Positions 26,020 to 39,692 of a stretch of DNA of 64,000 nucleotides are shown one piece after another. Both the position numbers and the translations under genes were made by a program. Source of the DNA: Calliopsis andreniformis (taxonomy: Eukaryota; Arthropoda; Insecta; Hymenoptera; Andrenidae). The DNA lies in assembly GCF_051401765.1 (NCBI RefSeq), contig NC_135071.1, forward strand, positions 10,952,961-11,016,960. The letters run 5' to 3'. How positions within the stretch are numbered: the first letter of the stretch is position 1; the number at the start of each line of letters is the position of its first letter. The notes below the pieces were generated by a model. That model was given only the letters and a program-made list of their open reading frames with translations. It did no database searches and had not been told where the DNA came from.

Positions 26020-26189
26020 TAATTCCTACAGATCTATTTTTGAGTCACTTATTCCGACATATTTTCGATTCTATTATCCTTCAATATACATGCTTCTTGT
26101 CACACATAGCTTGACTCTACATTTAATCTTCCGTTGAAACCAAACTCTGTTTTACTATGCCATTCGACCCCCTTAGTCATCTCGTAGTA

Positions 26190-26310
26190 GCCAACGGCTT
26201 TTACCGCGCCAGAAAGTACCAGTTCTCGTCAGATCACCGAAGTTAAGCAGCACCGGACATGGTCGATGGTCGATGCCTGAACTATCTTGGAATTGTCGTC
26301 TGCTGTTGGC
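26190..26310 (+). pseudogene. Full-length diverged 5S rRNA copy (probable pseudogene)
   Basis: The 121 bases align end to end with arthropod 5S rRNA. The ends GCCAAC and GTTGGC form the terminal helix. The loop A / helix III core is almost intact: gttctcgtcagatcaccg is followed by aagttaagcagc, which is the internal A box used by TFIIIA and Pol III. The 3' half is poorly conserved: the C-box region around GATGGGTGACC is replaced by a duplicated ggtcgat (26261-26274). No run of four or more Ts follows within about 30 bases, so normal Pol III termination is not provided. I therefore read it as a dispersed, inactive 5S copy. A 5S-headed SINE is less likely, because the copy includes the intact 3' end of 5S and no tail is obvious. 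Confidence 0.75.
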
Positions 26311-27572
26311 AAATCGGTAGTTCATGGTCCTCCTGAAAGTGCTCGTCATTTCTGTTCGTACTTCCTTGATCAATTATTTCGTACGGTACTTCCAACACAA
26401 GTTTCATCTCCACAGTCAATTACGAAGTGCATTTCGCTGTTAATGACACCCTCTCTCAGAAATGACAGAGTTTTTTGGTGGTAAACCTGTTGTGGCTTCA
26501 CGATTGTATAAAGAACATTCTTCAGAAAACCCTATCAAATTTAAGGTCCTCTTACATAAACGAATCCCAGAAGCACGTCTTTTACATTTCTTAACACCTA
26601 GCTAATTGATTCCTAACTGACGAGTTACAAGCTTGTGTCAAACGAGTATTTTTAATACTATATTAAAAAGTGTTAATTCCACTCAGAAAGAAACTCTACT
26701 CTAAGAGAGGAATTCGTTAAAAAGTTTCCTAATAAAAACAGTTCCACCTGAAATTAAAATCACCGCATTACACACACTTCCGGAAGAATTCCTAGAGTAT
26801 GCAATGTGGCAATGAAAGCGTTAACCATCCTACCTACCACTATCTCCCTGCAACTCTGTTACTGTGCTAATTTAATCAAAATCTCTAGTAGTTATAACGA
26901 AGGGCAAACTTCTCGCGGTCACTCGAACAAAAAGGTCCCAGTGAAGCCCTGCAGAATTAAATCCTTCACCGAGCCGCGAAAGTCGATAGTCGTTTTGCTG
27001 TTTCCGGTTTCGCCGGAATTCCTGAACCGTGAAAGACGGGGAAGGAAAGCGATCCGCGTCTGGACGCAAACCGTCAACGGAAGAAGAGCCGCGCTGATCC
27101 GAGACGGGGATTTAGATAACAAGGCGAATTTCCGGGACGCCAGAAGGTAGCCAGGATGCAACTGCAGCGTGCTGCAGTTTAGTTTCGCGGAGGCAGCGCG
27201 CGTCAGCGATTGCGAGAAGCAATTTGCTAGCGGCCACGTATCTCCTACTTGTCGCTGGTAATGAAAATGACTCGACGCGTCATGAGAATTAGTCTTCCCT
27301 GTGTTAAGGGGATTTATAAAGACGGCTGGTTCTTAGAAGTATTGGGGCTGTACTTCTAGTCTTTGTTTCAGTTTTATTTTAATTGTTGATTGAGGGAATT
27401 ATTCTGTATTTCTAAGACAACAATTTTATATTGTATAGTTTTTCTTTGAGAAGTACCTGTGGTTGATGAATATTGATTCAATAAAATGGTTCGCTATTTT
27501 ATTCAGGATATTGGAAATGCTTCTGGGAGACATTAGGTGAATTTCTGGATCTTTAATATTATCAGAGGAGTC

Positions 27573-27632
27573 AGAATAAGTAGCTATTTATCCTTTCTAT
27601 AAAGAATAAGTAGCTGTTTATACTTTGTAAAT
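27573..27632 (+). repeat. Two-copy 30-bp tandem duplication
   Basis: agaataagtagctatttatc at 27573 is repeated as agaataagtagctgtttata at 27603, followed in both by ctttstaa-like sequence. Confidence 0.75.
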
Positions 27633-28069
27633 TCTTTTTATTTACAGCTTGTTCCATGCAAATTCAGTGGAAATTATATATTTCTTCTCAGTAAACATTC
27701 TTAAAAAGAATTAGATAATCAAATAATTCTATTTTTCTCTGAACATTTGCAAACCCATTTCACAATGCTATTTTAACTTTCATCAGTGAATAACTCAAAA
27801 ATGAAGGCTTGATATCAAATTCGTCATCCAGTTTCTCTTATCGTGCCCTTTAAAGTCAATCCTTCGAGTTTCTGATATCCATTGTCAAACACTCTGTATA
27901 GTATTAACGTATCGCGATAATATGTCGAGCATTGAGCACAGTAAACTGGACGAAGCGAAAAGAAGCCATCGAAAGGGCATTCTGAACGTGGAAGCGCTGG
28001 TATAGCAGCGAGCATAATAGCTGTCACGAAAAAGGAAAGCAAAATACGGGGAACTTGGAAAGTGGCCTG

Positions 28070-28131
28070 GTAACGGGCGCCCGAACTTTCCGTGTCAATT
28101 TCCACGGACGAACTTTTCCGTCGCCCGTTAC
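28070..28131. repeat. Inverted repeat in a GC-rich patch
   Basis: GTAACGGGCG (28070-28079) is the exact inverse of CGCCCGTTAC (28122-28131). Within the loop, cgaactttccgt and cgaacttttccgt form a direct repeat. Confidence 0.6.
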
Positions 28132-29538
28132 TGGCTGGCGCTCTAGAAATTTTTCCCACGAAGATCTACCATATTGCACCGCACGAGGATGCTTTAATAC
28201 GGAATTTGTGCAATCCGAAACAAGGTTGACTCGCATACCTCTTCCGCGAGACCGTGGAGTAGGGGAAGGTGGCCAAATTTGGACTACTAACACATTTTCT
28301 TGCTGAAGTCTGTAATAAAATATTTTGAATATTTAAAAGATAGGGGAGAAAAATGTACTTTAATATAATTACTTTTTTCCTAAATGTAAGACAAAGGATA
28401 GACAAGTAGTTTTTTGTAATTGATACATCTATTCAAAGCAACTGGTTTCCTAATATGGACGTTTGGTTTCCCAAGTTGGATCACTGGAAAAGGAAAGAAA
28501 TGATTAAGTTTTCTTAATAAGTTTATAAAATACAGAGTGTTGAAACAGAGGAGTTCAAAACTTCAAGGGCTTATAGTATTCACCGAGAGGAGTGCAAAAT
28601 GTCTAATCAACATAGGTCGCAAAGTCAACAGTTTCGATGGAAAATTGAGGTTTATTATCCACAAGTATTCAATATCGTGAGTGAGCTTCTCCGTAAATAG
28701 AGGAATTCATTTAGAAGTACGTTCAAGGTTATCGATACAAAATTATTTGACTAGCAGGAAGAAAGATTAGGTTAAAAGACATTCTGTTACTAAATTTTAA
28801 ATCTACATCATAAAATCTATAAGTTAGGACGTGTAGCAGGTTAAAGAAAATGTCTAACTGTGTGCAATAACGAAAAATCGTAGATTTTCAGAGCTAAGAA
28901 TTATATGTAACATTTTCTCTATATTATTCCTATGTTCTTCAATGCTTCACCTTCAAAATTCTTCAAGAATGACTGTTTTATTCGATTTCTATCAAAAGTT
29001 GCATGGTTTTACATAAAGTTCATGGATTTTGCTCACTGCCGATCCAAATTCGGCAAGCTTCCCCTATATTGCGAATCGGAAGCGGGGCTGGAGGCCGATT
29101 TCCGCGTGACGACATTACATATGCCGTTGACATCCGCCTGGTACGCTAACTTCCGCGTTAAGCTGACTGCCATGAGTTCTTCTCACTAAGTAGCCGACCC
29201 GCTCGGGAAAGTTAAGGGGGAAAGTGGATAGGCGGCTGGGAAAAGTCCAAGTTCCGCGATAAATCGTGGTTAGGTCTTCTCTCGTGCATATTTCAGCTGC
29301 AGAATTTCCGGGGCTACTTGTGAAGAACGCCCCCGATTTCTTGTAGGATCACCTCTCTATCAAGGGGATCGTTCCTGTTAGGAGGTTACTTGGAACGTTT
29401 GAGGGGATCACGTTGTGAAATTACTGCGAAGGGAAGGGAAAGTAGGTTTCAGTTATTAAGCCTTTATGTCCGTGGTTTTTCAAGTTTGAGTATCGAGTTT
29501 GATGCTTTTGTTTTATTAACTTCAGTGGTGGATTGCAG

Positions 29539-30195
29539 TGACCTGTGTTACTGACTCGACATTTGTATTAGTCTGTACTCAGGCAGAAATGACAAGGTAA
29601 TATGACCTAAGTTACATGTTCATTTTGGAGATACTGGTGTTTAAAGTTTTAAATTTTAATATTCTCCACTTGTGTCTTTTTGGACCCCTGATTTTGAGTG
29701 AGAAAATTCTTTTAGTTTCTTTTCTCTCAAAATGTACATTCTGCATTCTAGAACTTGATAAAGGCCTCAGCTCGAATTTTTTGAAATTGTGACATAGTTT
29801 GTTTTGTCTTATAGACACCGATTTATGCTGAAGTGTTTTAAGTGAGACTTAATCTAGATTGACCTATACTACTGAGTCGACGTCTCTGTCAATCTATACT
29901 ACTAAATCAAAAAGTTTACTAATTTACATTAGAAAATCAGCGTTAGTGATGATAAAAACTTGTGACTCCATAATTATACTGATTTTCACTACTGAGCTAG
30001 CATCTACAATACCCTATGTGTATCTCCGAGCTTAATCTTTATACTGACGAATATCAATGGATTAAACTCTGTACTGACCTCAGCAAGCAACTTGGCGTGT
30101 TTACTTACTCGTAATAGTAAATCGATATTAATATCGACCTGTTCTTCTGAGTATCTCTAATGTCGGTGTATATAGTGACCTATACTACTGAGCGT
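29539..30195 (+). repeat. Degenerate ~30-bp minisatellite
   Basis: Variants of GACCTATACTACTGAGTCGA recur: gacctgtgttactgactcga (29540), gacctatactactgagtcga (29861), aatctatactactaaatca (29891, exactly 30 bases later), gattttcactactgagcta (about 29980), gacctgttcttctgagtat (30136) and gacctatactactgagcgt (about 30177). Intermediate copies are badly decayed. A perfect 16-base palindrome, TCGATATTAATATCGA, lies at 30122-30137. Confidence 0.6.
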
Positions 30196-33100
30196 GTTGT
30201 AATGAAACATTCGATTTTTATTGCTTCGTACAGTGTATCAAAAGATTAAAAATTGTGTTTTAGAGATACCTTGTCATCACTTGCCATTAATTGTAATCAG
30301 TTGCAATACATATACTACTGTAGGTACACTGGGAACGAGTTAACATAACAGACTGCTGTTTCGTTTTAACAAATCGTAGTCAATAGAGGCCATGAATATT
30401 ACAAGTTCACTAAAAATAGTCAATTCTATAATAGTAAACGAAGTCAAATTTAAAAAATGTAGTAGACAAGAAAATACATGCAATCAGGAATTTGGACTGA
30501 CATTATTGTGACACATATTGCAGATGGAATGGAGGATGCAACAAATCGCACGTCATTGTTAAATCGTAGTTGCACCAAACATTTGGCTATCGTTCTGTTA
30601 CCTCCGATCGTTGCAATTCACGTGTAAAACACGCTTGCACATCAAATCCACTTCAACTAGCCTCCCAAATATTAATTTATTGAGAGGGTATCGCGATAGC
30701 ACATTCGATCGTGATTCTGTGTTGTAGCAGCTAATCTGCTGAGAAACAATGGGTTTAAATTTAGATAGGGCATTCATTGTTACAATTTTACTGAACTTTA
30801 ATGTAAACGAAAATCGCAGATTTTATTTTTAAATTACACACAATTTGTTATTACCTCTAAAAATTCATCCCCTTCACAATAAATTTTTGTATATCTAATC
30901 CGTGCTTTAAAATTCGGTAGTTGTATTTTAGAATTTTTGTATTCTTAAAGATAAGACAAGTTTCTTTCATAGTATAATCTTAAACAAACTTTCCACAAGT
31001 TGACTTTGAAGATTACATTTATTTCTTCTTTAATATGTTAATCCAGTTTTGTTATTTAAAATAAAAGTGATTGATTAATAGATGTAGTTGGCGAAGCAAA
31101 GTATATCAGTTAAACAAGGAATGAAAAAAGATAATTTTTCTTTATGAATCCGACCCCTGCACAATTTGTTTTTATTTTTTGATAAGTTGAGCAGCACTTG
31201 TTACTGAGAACGGTCTCGAGCGGATTTTTCTACAGGTTTCCTTTATTCTTCTTTTAGATCAACTCTTGAAAGTTCTACGACTACTTGACTTTAGGGAAGT
31301 TTCTGAGCATGCTTTTTCCTCAAAGGCTCAGATGCTATTTCTCCAGAGATTCTTTGTAGCCTGCCTTTAAATACAGATAACGTCTTCTTGCCTGATTCGT
31401 TCTTCGCATCCCCTCGGATTCGATTTCTATCCAATTTCTTGCTGCTTGCCGATCAGACACAAAGCTTGTGCTCGGTAAACTTGAATTAGACGAAAAATAT
31501 TTATGTGCGTCTTAAACAAATTTTAAGGACCTTGAGAATCTGCAAATCCAAGAACAGACATTTGATAGAGGGGTATAAACAATTCAATTATTCGTAGGGC
31601 TAATAATTTAAAGATTTGGTACGAGAAATACACACTTTATTTGAACTTAAATTAACTATTTGCATAGATGCTGTCTTTTAATCTTGCACATTCTAGTATC
31701 TTCATAATATTGTCAATAAATACAATGTGAATTGTTGCAAAAGCAGCTCGTGTCGTATTGCGAAGTTAATAGTGTCACGCTTAATCTTCTCACGATTCGT
31801 GCAGAGGAGTACGTGAAAGAAAAGTCTCGACTCTCTGCGAATTAACATAGCTAATTAGAAAACGAGGTGGTCCGGCATATTAGTGTTAATTTGGTCGACC
31901 CGGCTGCCAAGCAGTCGCTAAGCAGCTGGTGCATTAAGAAAAGTTGGCTGTGGAAGTGGATACGCCACGATGAGAACGAACTTTCCTAATAAATTGTTAT
32001 TACACAGTCGCACATTGCTCGACACGACGTGTCAGAAAGTTGCTTTCTTCGTCAGCGGCAAGGGGATCGTTAAAGTTGTAAAAGAAAATGATAGTCTTGT
32101 CTTAATTATAGTACATATTTTATTATTTTCGTTATTACATATCACTCCACATTTTTTTCCATTTTTATTGTTAATGATGAGTAGTATGTGTAATTGTAAA
32201 ATGAAACTACAGAGATCATGTAAGGTATCGACGTTCAAAGATCTAAATTTTTATTCCTTATCGTGTACTAGCACTTTATTATACTGTCGTTTGTTTATGT
32301 TGAAAGTATCAATTTTATTTCATAGACTTCGATGAAAGCGCAAAATTCGAATTTCTGAAGAATATGGTATACGTGGTTCTACCTTGCAGTCGCAGATATA
32401 TCTTGGGAAAAACATTTGTACACTTTTCCTGGGCTAATGGAAATACGAGCAATATAAAAAGAACTCGAAAGAAAATACTTAGAAAGAAAATATCGGATAT
32501 TGCAAATTGTACCACTACAAAAGATTAAAGTAACTGTGTCAAAAATTTATTCGCTGAAATGTGGCGACAGTAGTTCAGAAAGAATTGATTAGTAATATTA
32601 AATAATTAGAGAGTTTAGAAAAAATATATTAAAATTCATGTTTCACTTTTCATGTTAACATTATGTTAAATTTCTCTTTAGTTAGTGTATTCAATTCATT
32701 TGTACATACTTATTGTATTATACATGTAAAAAGAAATTTATGACTGTATAGCAGAAATTTACAAAAGCACATTCACGTTCATTCTTGACTTTTACCTGAA
32801 TGGTCGCGTTGAATTTACAAGCTTCTATAAAACAGAAAATTCTTTATTCCAGATTTTTATTATATTTCGGATTTAACGCGAGCCAGCTGAATCGCGCTGT
32901 GCTTGTGTTTTGTTTCATTTATTTCCTGTTGAATTCGTCGCAAAACAGTCGTACGTCTTTAGTAAAATGTAGCAATGAGTTCGATTGAACGAACGTGCAA
33001 CATTTAACCCACTAATGGCCTAGTTTTCGTACACGCTACATTTCTCCTGAAACAAATCTCTGTTTACCAGTTCTCGTTGCTGCGTATAGTCTGCAAAAAT

Positions 33101-36100
33101 ATGTTCCTGTAAAAAGGCATGACCATTATACCGAACGTATAAAATGGGGAACATCATTTTTTATTGTATTGTCTCTATAGTTCTAATTTTTTTATATTCA
33201 GTTGTAAAATGTAAAAGTATTTAAGTTTTAGAAAATGTTTACGAAGTATTAAAACGTATCAGTAAAGAACGATATAATAAGAGATAAAATTCACTTAATA
33301 TTAAAGGTTGCCTAAGTAGCATTTACTCAGCACTAGTTTAATATTAAGTAGTATAGCCTCGTAGTAAGTCAGACAAATCTTCAAACTACTGCTAGCTCTA
33401 TATTTCTCAACTAGGTTAGATAAACTATTATTCAATTGAGATTAAATAGATTTTTACTTTCTTGATGATGCAGTACACACCAATATACATGTATGTATGC
33501 ATACATACATATATTACCAAAATCAAAATTAAATCTAATACTGATTCTATAATAATAATACTAGAATATTTGTTATTCAAACACAAAATATTTACAAGTG
33601 AGTTACATGTCCATTAAGAAACATTTTCCAACAAGTTGTATATTTGTCCCCAAACAAGAGTAACGTTGTGTACGAAGGGAAATTGGAGTTTTCCTCGGGG
33701 AAGACACATGTCGGGGTTCATGGTACCGGGAGTGACACGATTAATTCCATGCTTCACGATAAACCAAATTTAGTATAAACAAGCTGTGTTTATATGATAC
33801 GCTACACTCGAAATGTTATAAAGTTGAATGTCGTATTTTTAAGAATACTGCATTATCGAAATATGCATTCTGGAGGCTGTATGCTTTTCTTGGAATAATA
33901 TTTATAATTTTAATTTTGAATGAAAATAGTTTTCATGCTGAAATAGCTCCCTGGTGCAATCCTATTGTTATATTATCTTTTGAAGTTTAAGATATATTAT
34001 GAAATTAATAATAATTAGATTAATAACTACTAAATTATTTAAAAATTTCAGGATTACAGTATTGTGGTATTATAAATACGAGCTTTTTCAATATAAAGAT
34101 GTTTATAATTTAATATCAAGTTGGAGAAATAAAAATAGCACACAAATTTATAATTTTCATTGAAGCCGAATTTCAGAGTAAATGAAAGAAATTTATTCCA
34201 GTGAATAGATCAAATACTATCGCTACGATGAATTACATATTTTGCGCGATACTTTGCCCTCGTTTATAACTGAATAACAAACATCGTAGTTATCAGAACT
34301 TCTGCTGACTCGCTTTGTTGATTATTCAAATATTAAAGCGGTGAACGTAGGGTCGACATGTTGACATTATTCTGTTCGATGTGTTAGCAAACCATGGACC
34401 AGCCTCTCTACAAGGAGAACGCCTGTCCAGCTACAAATTCCCAAGGACGAACAAGATTCGATCTGGTAGACGGTACTGGACTCCAGTAGCTATAGAAACT
34501 GCAATTAGAAATGCAAACTAGTACAATACAGACATTGGGAATTTGTTTAATCGATTGCTTCGGGGCGTCTGTATGTTTGTTAAATTTGTGAATCTGTTTC
34601 TCGACAGATTCAAAAGTTTCCTAATATCAGAAATCAAACTGGAGTGTGTTCTCAGTCCATAAATTAATTGAAGTTTGCGTCTCATCGTAAGATAGGTATT
34701 TATAATAATTTGGGTTTAGGAAGTTCTGCAATTTATATTATCACAAAAATAAATCTAAATTTGAGGTAAGATAATATAACATTTATCAATGAAGTTTGTA
34801 TGAATTTCATATTTCGACACAAGTTTTTTAAATATTTAATTAATAGTTAATATTACATACCTCTACATTGATTCTCGGCTGTTTAGAATTTTCTTGCCTA
34901 TGTAGGTATTTTTTTTATTTCTGCATTATCGTAAAAGATTGTAGCAAGAGAAGCTCAAGAATTTACATTCTCTGAATTTTCATTTCTAAGGACATGAAAC
35001 AGTAGAACGCTTTTAACATACGATTTAGTATTATACATTTTTTCTCCTATTCTTCCCTTTTTACGTAAGTTACAACCCTTCCTTTATGAAATGAACTATT
35101 CTGACATTTTCTGCCGGCTCATAAACCTGTATCTTCGCTAGCATAAACTTACGTCCCCATCTTTAAAATTAGGATCTCTAGTATGAAGTTGAGCTCTCAC
35201 ATATTTTTCCATCTTACCATAAAATTTCAATTCTTTAAAACTTTCTGAGAAATTTATTTAAGTTGAAGTGGTAATGCATATCTTCATCTTTTAAAATTGC
35301 AACGTTATAATGAATAAAAATACTAGGTTGTCAGTTATGTTATCTCGTGTCCATTATTTTAGAAAAACAGCATTTCAGTTCTTCTTCCAGATTTACGATT
35401 CCAGAATAGAGTGCTTTCCTAAAATGAAACTATGAAACTTTATTTTACATCTGAAATAGTTCTATTTGTGGCACAGGCGATTCGTTTTCGACCCAATTAC
35501 CCTTTGAAGAGACATAGCTTTCGTTGTGCGATCGATCTATCGCACCTATAATTGAGGGGCAAAAGAATGGGTACTGTTCAAAGCGAAAAACTTTAACCGT
35601 AGAATTTTTACTTTGCTTGTACAGATAATAAAAATGAACTAGCTCTCACGAAAACCGAATCCTCTGTCTCTGGAAAATACTTCTACATAATCACAATGGT
35701 GTATACTGTTATTATAGTTCATAACTGGCGAAATTCTATTGAATTACGTTTCATTTATGAAGTTTAAGTACTAGGTTCCATTCAAACACTGTAGCATGGC
35801 TGTAAAATTTAAGTCAGATGTAAAGGTTGCAATTTTTTGATCACTCTTTTAGCTGTCACACCTTCACTACTAATCAAATTATTAATACTTGCTGTCACAT
35901 TTAATACGATGAAAACAGACAAAGATATTTCTATTTCTCTACAGCAATATTTCAACTTCTGCATGTAATAAAATTCGTATTCACAATGTGAACTTCTGGT
36001 TACAGTGTAACTCGAATGTCACGTTTCCTTCATTATGTCGCTTTTGAAATATGTATGTAATATAAATTCCATATCGATTTACATTTTTGCCAACTTACAT

Positions 36101-36679
36101 ATGTAGATTACCCCGGAACTAATTAGGGCATAATATCGGGATATTACTGCATTAAAATTTCAAACTCATATGGAGTCATCACAGAAACAGCAAGAACAGG
36201 TGTTTATCGATTCACATCTGAAATATTATTACATAGTAATACACGTCTATCAAGCGGGTACAAGATAACACGCACACTTGACCATGTAAATCGAACAACT
36301 GTGTACAAATAACGTCAATTGTTCTCAAAACACTCGCGATATTCCAGCATCGAAATGATTATTTGGAAATTGATATTTCATCGTGATGTCAATGACGAAG
36401 CGTACCGCTGTGGCAGGTTTTATCAGCGAGATTTCTCGGTTGCCCATTACGATAGCACCCAGTGGCTATGTTCACAGGCTAAGATAACGAGTCAGCGGCT
36501 CGAATTTCGAACGCGATATATCGAAACGGATTTTTAACGCGACCTTTTGCCAAGAGGGTCTGTTTCGCGTGTATAGTTGCATCACGTGATTTCTTGTGCA
36601 GGGTTTTACGTTAGGCGTATATCGGACAAATTGAGTGGACGCTTTCAACCAAATCTGAAACACGAATGTATTATTCGTT
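30196..36679. other. No gene seen
   Basis: Mostly AT-rich. One small frame at 34392 begins in a good start context (aaccATGG) and runs 31 codons, with GT dinucleotides near its end, but nothing else supports it. An ATGT microsatellite lies at 33.5 kb. Confidence 0.5.
33483..33516. repeat. Palindromic (ATGT)n microsatellite
   Basis: tacatgtatgtatgcatacatacata: tetranucleotide units turn around a central TGCA, giving a self-complementary tract. Confidence 0.8.
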
Positions 36680-36858
36680 AATATTTTCCATTCAAGACAA
36701 TCAATTTTTTACTTCTTATATAGTGATGGTTTGTGGCTAAATTGTCTCTTTGAGGGGATCTTGGAACAATTTTATTCGAGTTAGAGATAAAGGCGGATTA
36801 TCCTTTGAACGCTGTTAAGTAGATATACCATGTGTGCGATCAGACATTCGATTAATAG
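36680..36858 (+). repeat. Diverged duplication, copy 1
   Basis: This segment and 37548-37767 share, in the same order, aatattttccattca, gctaaattgtc, an igniting ttttgag/ctttgag block, ggattatcctt, ccatgtg and gattaatag. They are therefore direct copies of one ancestral segment that have diverged and differ by small indels. Confidence 0.6.
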
Positions 36859-36915
36859 ATTAATCTACAAATATCACTTATCTTCAGCAGATTTGTCATT
36901 TCCACTGTGTACTTA

Positions 36916-37248
36916 TACCACCAAGGACCCAGTTCCTGAATGTTTAAGAGGAAGAACCAGGATGTTCCTAGCATATTCACGAAGAAATTAATCGAATCCA
37001 GATGATTTTTTGCTACTGATACAAATAATTCAGGTTTTAAGGTAAAACATATAAAGAGGGCAATAGCTGATCACTTTAATTATGTTTTACTACCAGCTAT
37101 CAAATTTCACGTATAAACATCAAAATAGGTAAAAATTATTTAATAATTTTTTGAAACAAATTTTTATCAAAATAAATGTCATATATGTATTAAAATACTA
37201 AATTGATTAGGAACTGGGTTCTTATCAGCATCTGGGTCCTTGGTAGTG
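36916..37248. mobile_element. Terminal-inverted-repeat element, unclassified
   Basis: The left end reads CCACCAAGGACCCAG. The right end read inverted is CACTACCAAGGACCCAG, so 14 or so terminal bases match. A further internal match is left agttcctgaatg against right inverted agttcctaatc. The interior is AT-rich without a coding frame. No target duplication could be fixed, so no superfamily is given. Confidence 0.5.
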
Positions 37249-37547
37249 CCCCCCCTTGTTTAACACTTTGTCAATTCTTTACTTTTTTCATTTCTCTATT
37301 ACAGTTTTTCAAGTTGTCAAACAATACTTCTGTGAGTGTACTATAACAGCTCGTTAAGAAATATTCTATGAAATGTCTTAAGTAAATTAGTACTATTCAG
37401 ATAAAAACATTATTTTCATTTTTGTTTTATGTTCCTTGTTTAAATAGAAAAGTACTGTAGTTTTACAAAATATATTAACACACTTACAGATCATTAGTTC
37501 AAAAGATGCTTTTAACGAATCTCTTTACAGGAATCTGTCAGTCAATC

Positions 37548-37767
37548 AATATTTTCCATTCAGAGTATTGAACTGTTCATATTCTTGATTTTCATGTCGA
37601 TATTCCAGCTAAATTGTCCTTTTGAGAAGATTGGTGAGCGAATTTGCTCAAATTTGAGATGAGAAGGGATTATCCTTCAAAGGGTGACACTAAACCTCCC
37701 CATGTGATAGGGAAGCAATATCTGTCGACGTAATTTAGATCATGATTAATGAGTCATTGATTAATAG
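37548..37767 (+). repeat. Diverged duplication, copy 2
   Basis: This is the direct counterpart of 36680-36858, about 870 bases downstream, with the same ordered landmarks (aatattttccattca at 37548-37562 and gattaatag at 37759-37767). The inverted-repeat element at 36916-37248 lies between the two copies. Confidence 0.6.
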
Positions 37768-39692
37768 AGGGGATGTTCAGTGGAAGTGTTCCTTCTGATG
37801 CTAGTGACTGAACGTAAATTCCTTTGTAACTGATGGACCCCTTTTATTGAAGTATGTTTGTTCAAAATGTCTGATACAGGTTGAAAGGCTTACAAGAACC
37901 TATTATTCGATAGGAGAAGAAAATTTATTTTACAATAATTTTAGCATCGAAGAATTTTATCTTTTACTTTGCAGTACGTACAGATTCTTGCAGAAACGAG
38001 AGAATCATAATATTCAAATTAGATCATTTAAATTTTGGACAAATTTATGTAGCAGAATATTCTACTTTCAATACTAATTTTAAGTTTGAATTGTTTTATC
38101 CGTCACAGACACTTATATGTGTATGTGTAGAAAAATAAAAAATCATGAAAAAGCGGTAATGAATAGCTCAAACAGACGTGGGTGAATCATCGAAGTGACA
38201 ATTTCTTCTGAAATCCTAGTTCCTAAAATTGTTTACTTATCAATATTTTCCTATCTGTGCCGAGCTTCAATTAACTCACTGACAATTAAGGTGGATTCTC
38301 TGCACTCAAACCCCAAACGAGTTATTTTAACAAAACCTGTATTCTTATCTACTAGCAACATTAAGACCCTTTTACGATGAAACTGTTCTTCAAAACAGCA
38401 CCGACAGCCGTCTTCATTTTCACTCGCCGTTTGTTCCTGAACACCCCGTATGCAAGCTCTCTGTCACGAGCACTCTGTTATTTATACAGACTCGTTAACC
38501 ATCCTCGAGAAAGTCATTCTGTCGCGACAGTCACCGCAATTAATCACCAACTTCCCTTGAACGGAGCGCGGCTGTATATCTGCCCAGCTATTCTAATACG
38601 ACAATTCATGATATGACGGTGACACGATATGAATCGACCCTTAAATAGAGCAGCGCGTCGCTCCGATGAAACGGCTAACTTCGAGACGTAATCAACCTCG
38701 GCTATGGATGGAACATTAGGCGATACCGCTTCTCTAGGCTCGCCATAGAACAACCGTGGACTGTTACAGCTGAAACAACAAAACCGAGCTACAGCGACGT
38801 TCCAGCGTATCGCTGTTATTACTGGAAAGGGATTCGGGCTGGTTACGGTGACCCGATATCCACTGTTCGAGTCTCTTCTCATTTAAATGGGGGCTGTCTC
38901 CCATTTACAGGTCTCTTTCACGCCGGAGTTTCGCATTAAGTTAAATCGGTTCCACGGTTCTTTCCTCATGCATCCCGTAATTGGGGGATTCTTTTGTGCC
39001 CATGGCATAATAGCCCGCTGACGGAATCGTGTCATTGGATCTTCTTCGGGAAAGGATTTTGGTTCGTGGGATCTTCGTTAAGGGTATTCCTTCTATCAAG
39101 GAAGAATCTGGGATCACTGGAATACGTGCTGTTTTAGATATTTTGGAGTAATTATACAGGGCGTAATTAATTTAACCTTCGATATTTTAAGGGGTGGTAA
39201 AAAATCCAATTTAAATCAAAGAATGTTCTATGATATAGTGTCTTAATGATACCTCAAAGTTAACATATCCTGTATGCTAAACTAACAATCAAAGGGTTTT
39301 GTAATTTTGTAGATACATTGAAGGACAGAAATAGAGTGAAGAAGTCCTAATTCATATTTTTTCAAATTTTTAGATCTATTACTTACAAACATTTTTAAAG
39401 TCTTTCTGTGGAGCTGTTTCAAATATCTGAATTGGAGTTTTTTAAAAATGCGAAGAAAATTCAAGGGAAGGGTTTAGATTTCGAAATAAGATGAAAATTA
39501 TGAATAAGAAAATTGGCAAAAGGAAGTTCTTATTTTCATATTATGAAGTACACGTTACTTAAAATTTACTTACTCAAAAATTTATTTCTTAAAATTAAAA
39601 ATAAGTCTATCTTAAAAGGTACTTCACGTATTCAAATAAATATTTTCTACAAAAGACTACTACTTCCATTTACATGCTAAAATACAATATTA
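37768..39692. other. No gene seen
   Basis: The GC-rich patch at about 38380-38960 has open frames on both strands without domains. The rest is AT-rich and would be downstream of the minus-strand gene ending at 39716. Confidence 0.5.

Larger units (their letters stand above)
26311..29538. other. No gene seen
   Basis: GC-rich patches at about 26900-27290, 27920-28300 and 29030-29420 contain short overlapping frames on both strands without recognisable features. Two small repeats are listed. Confidence 0.5.
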
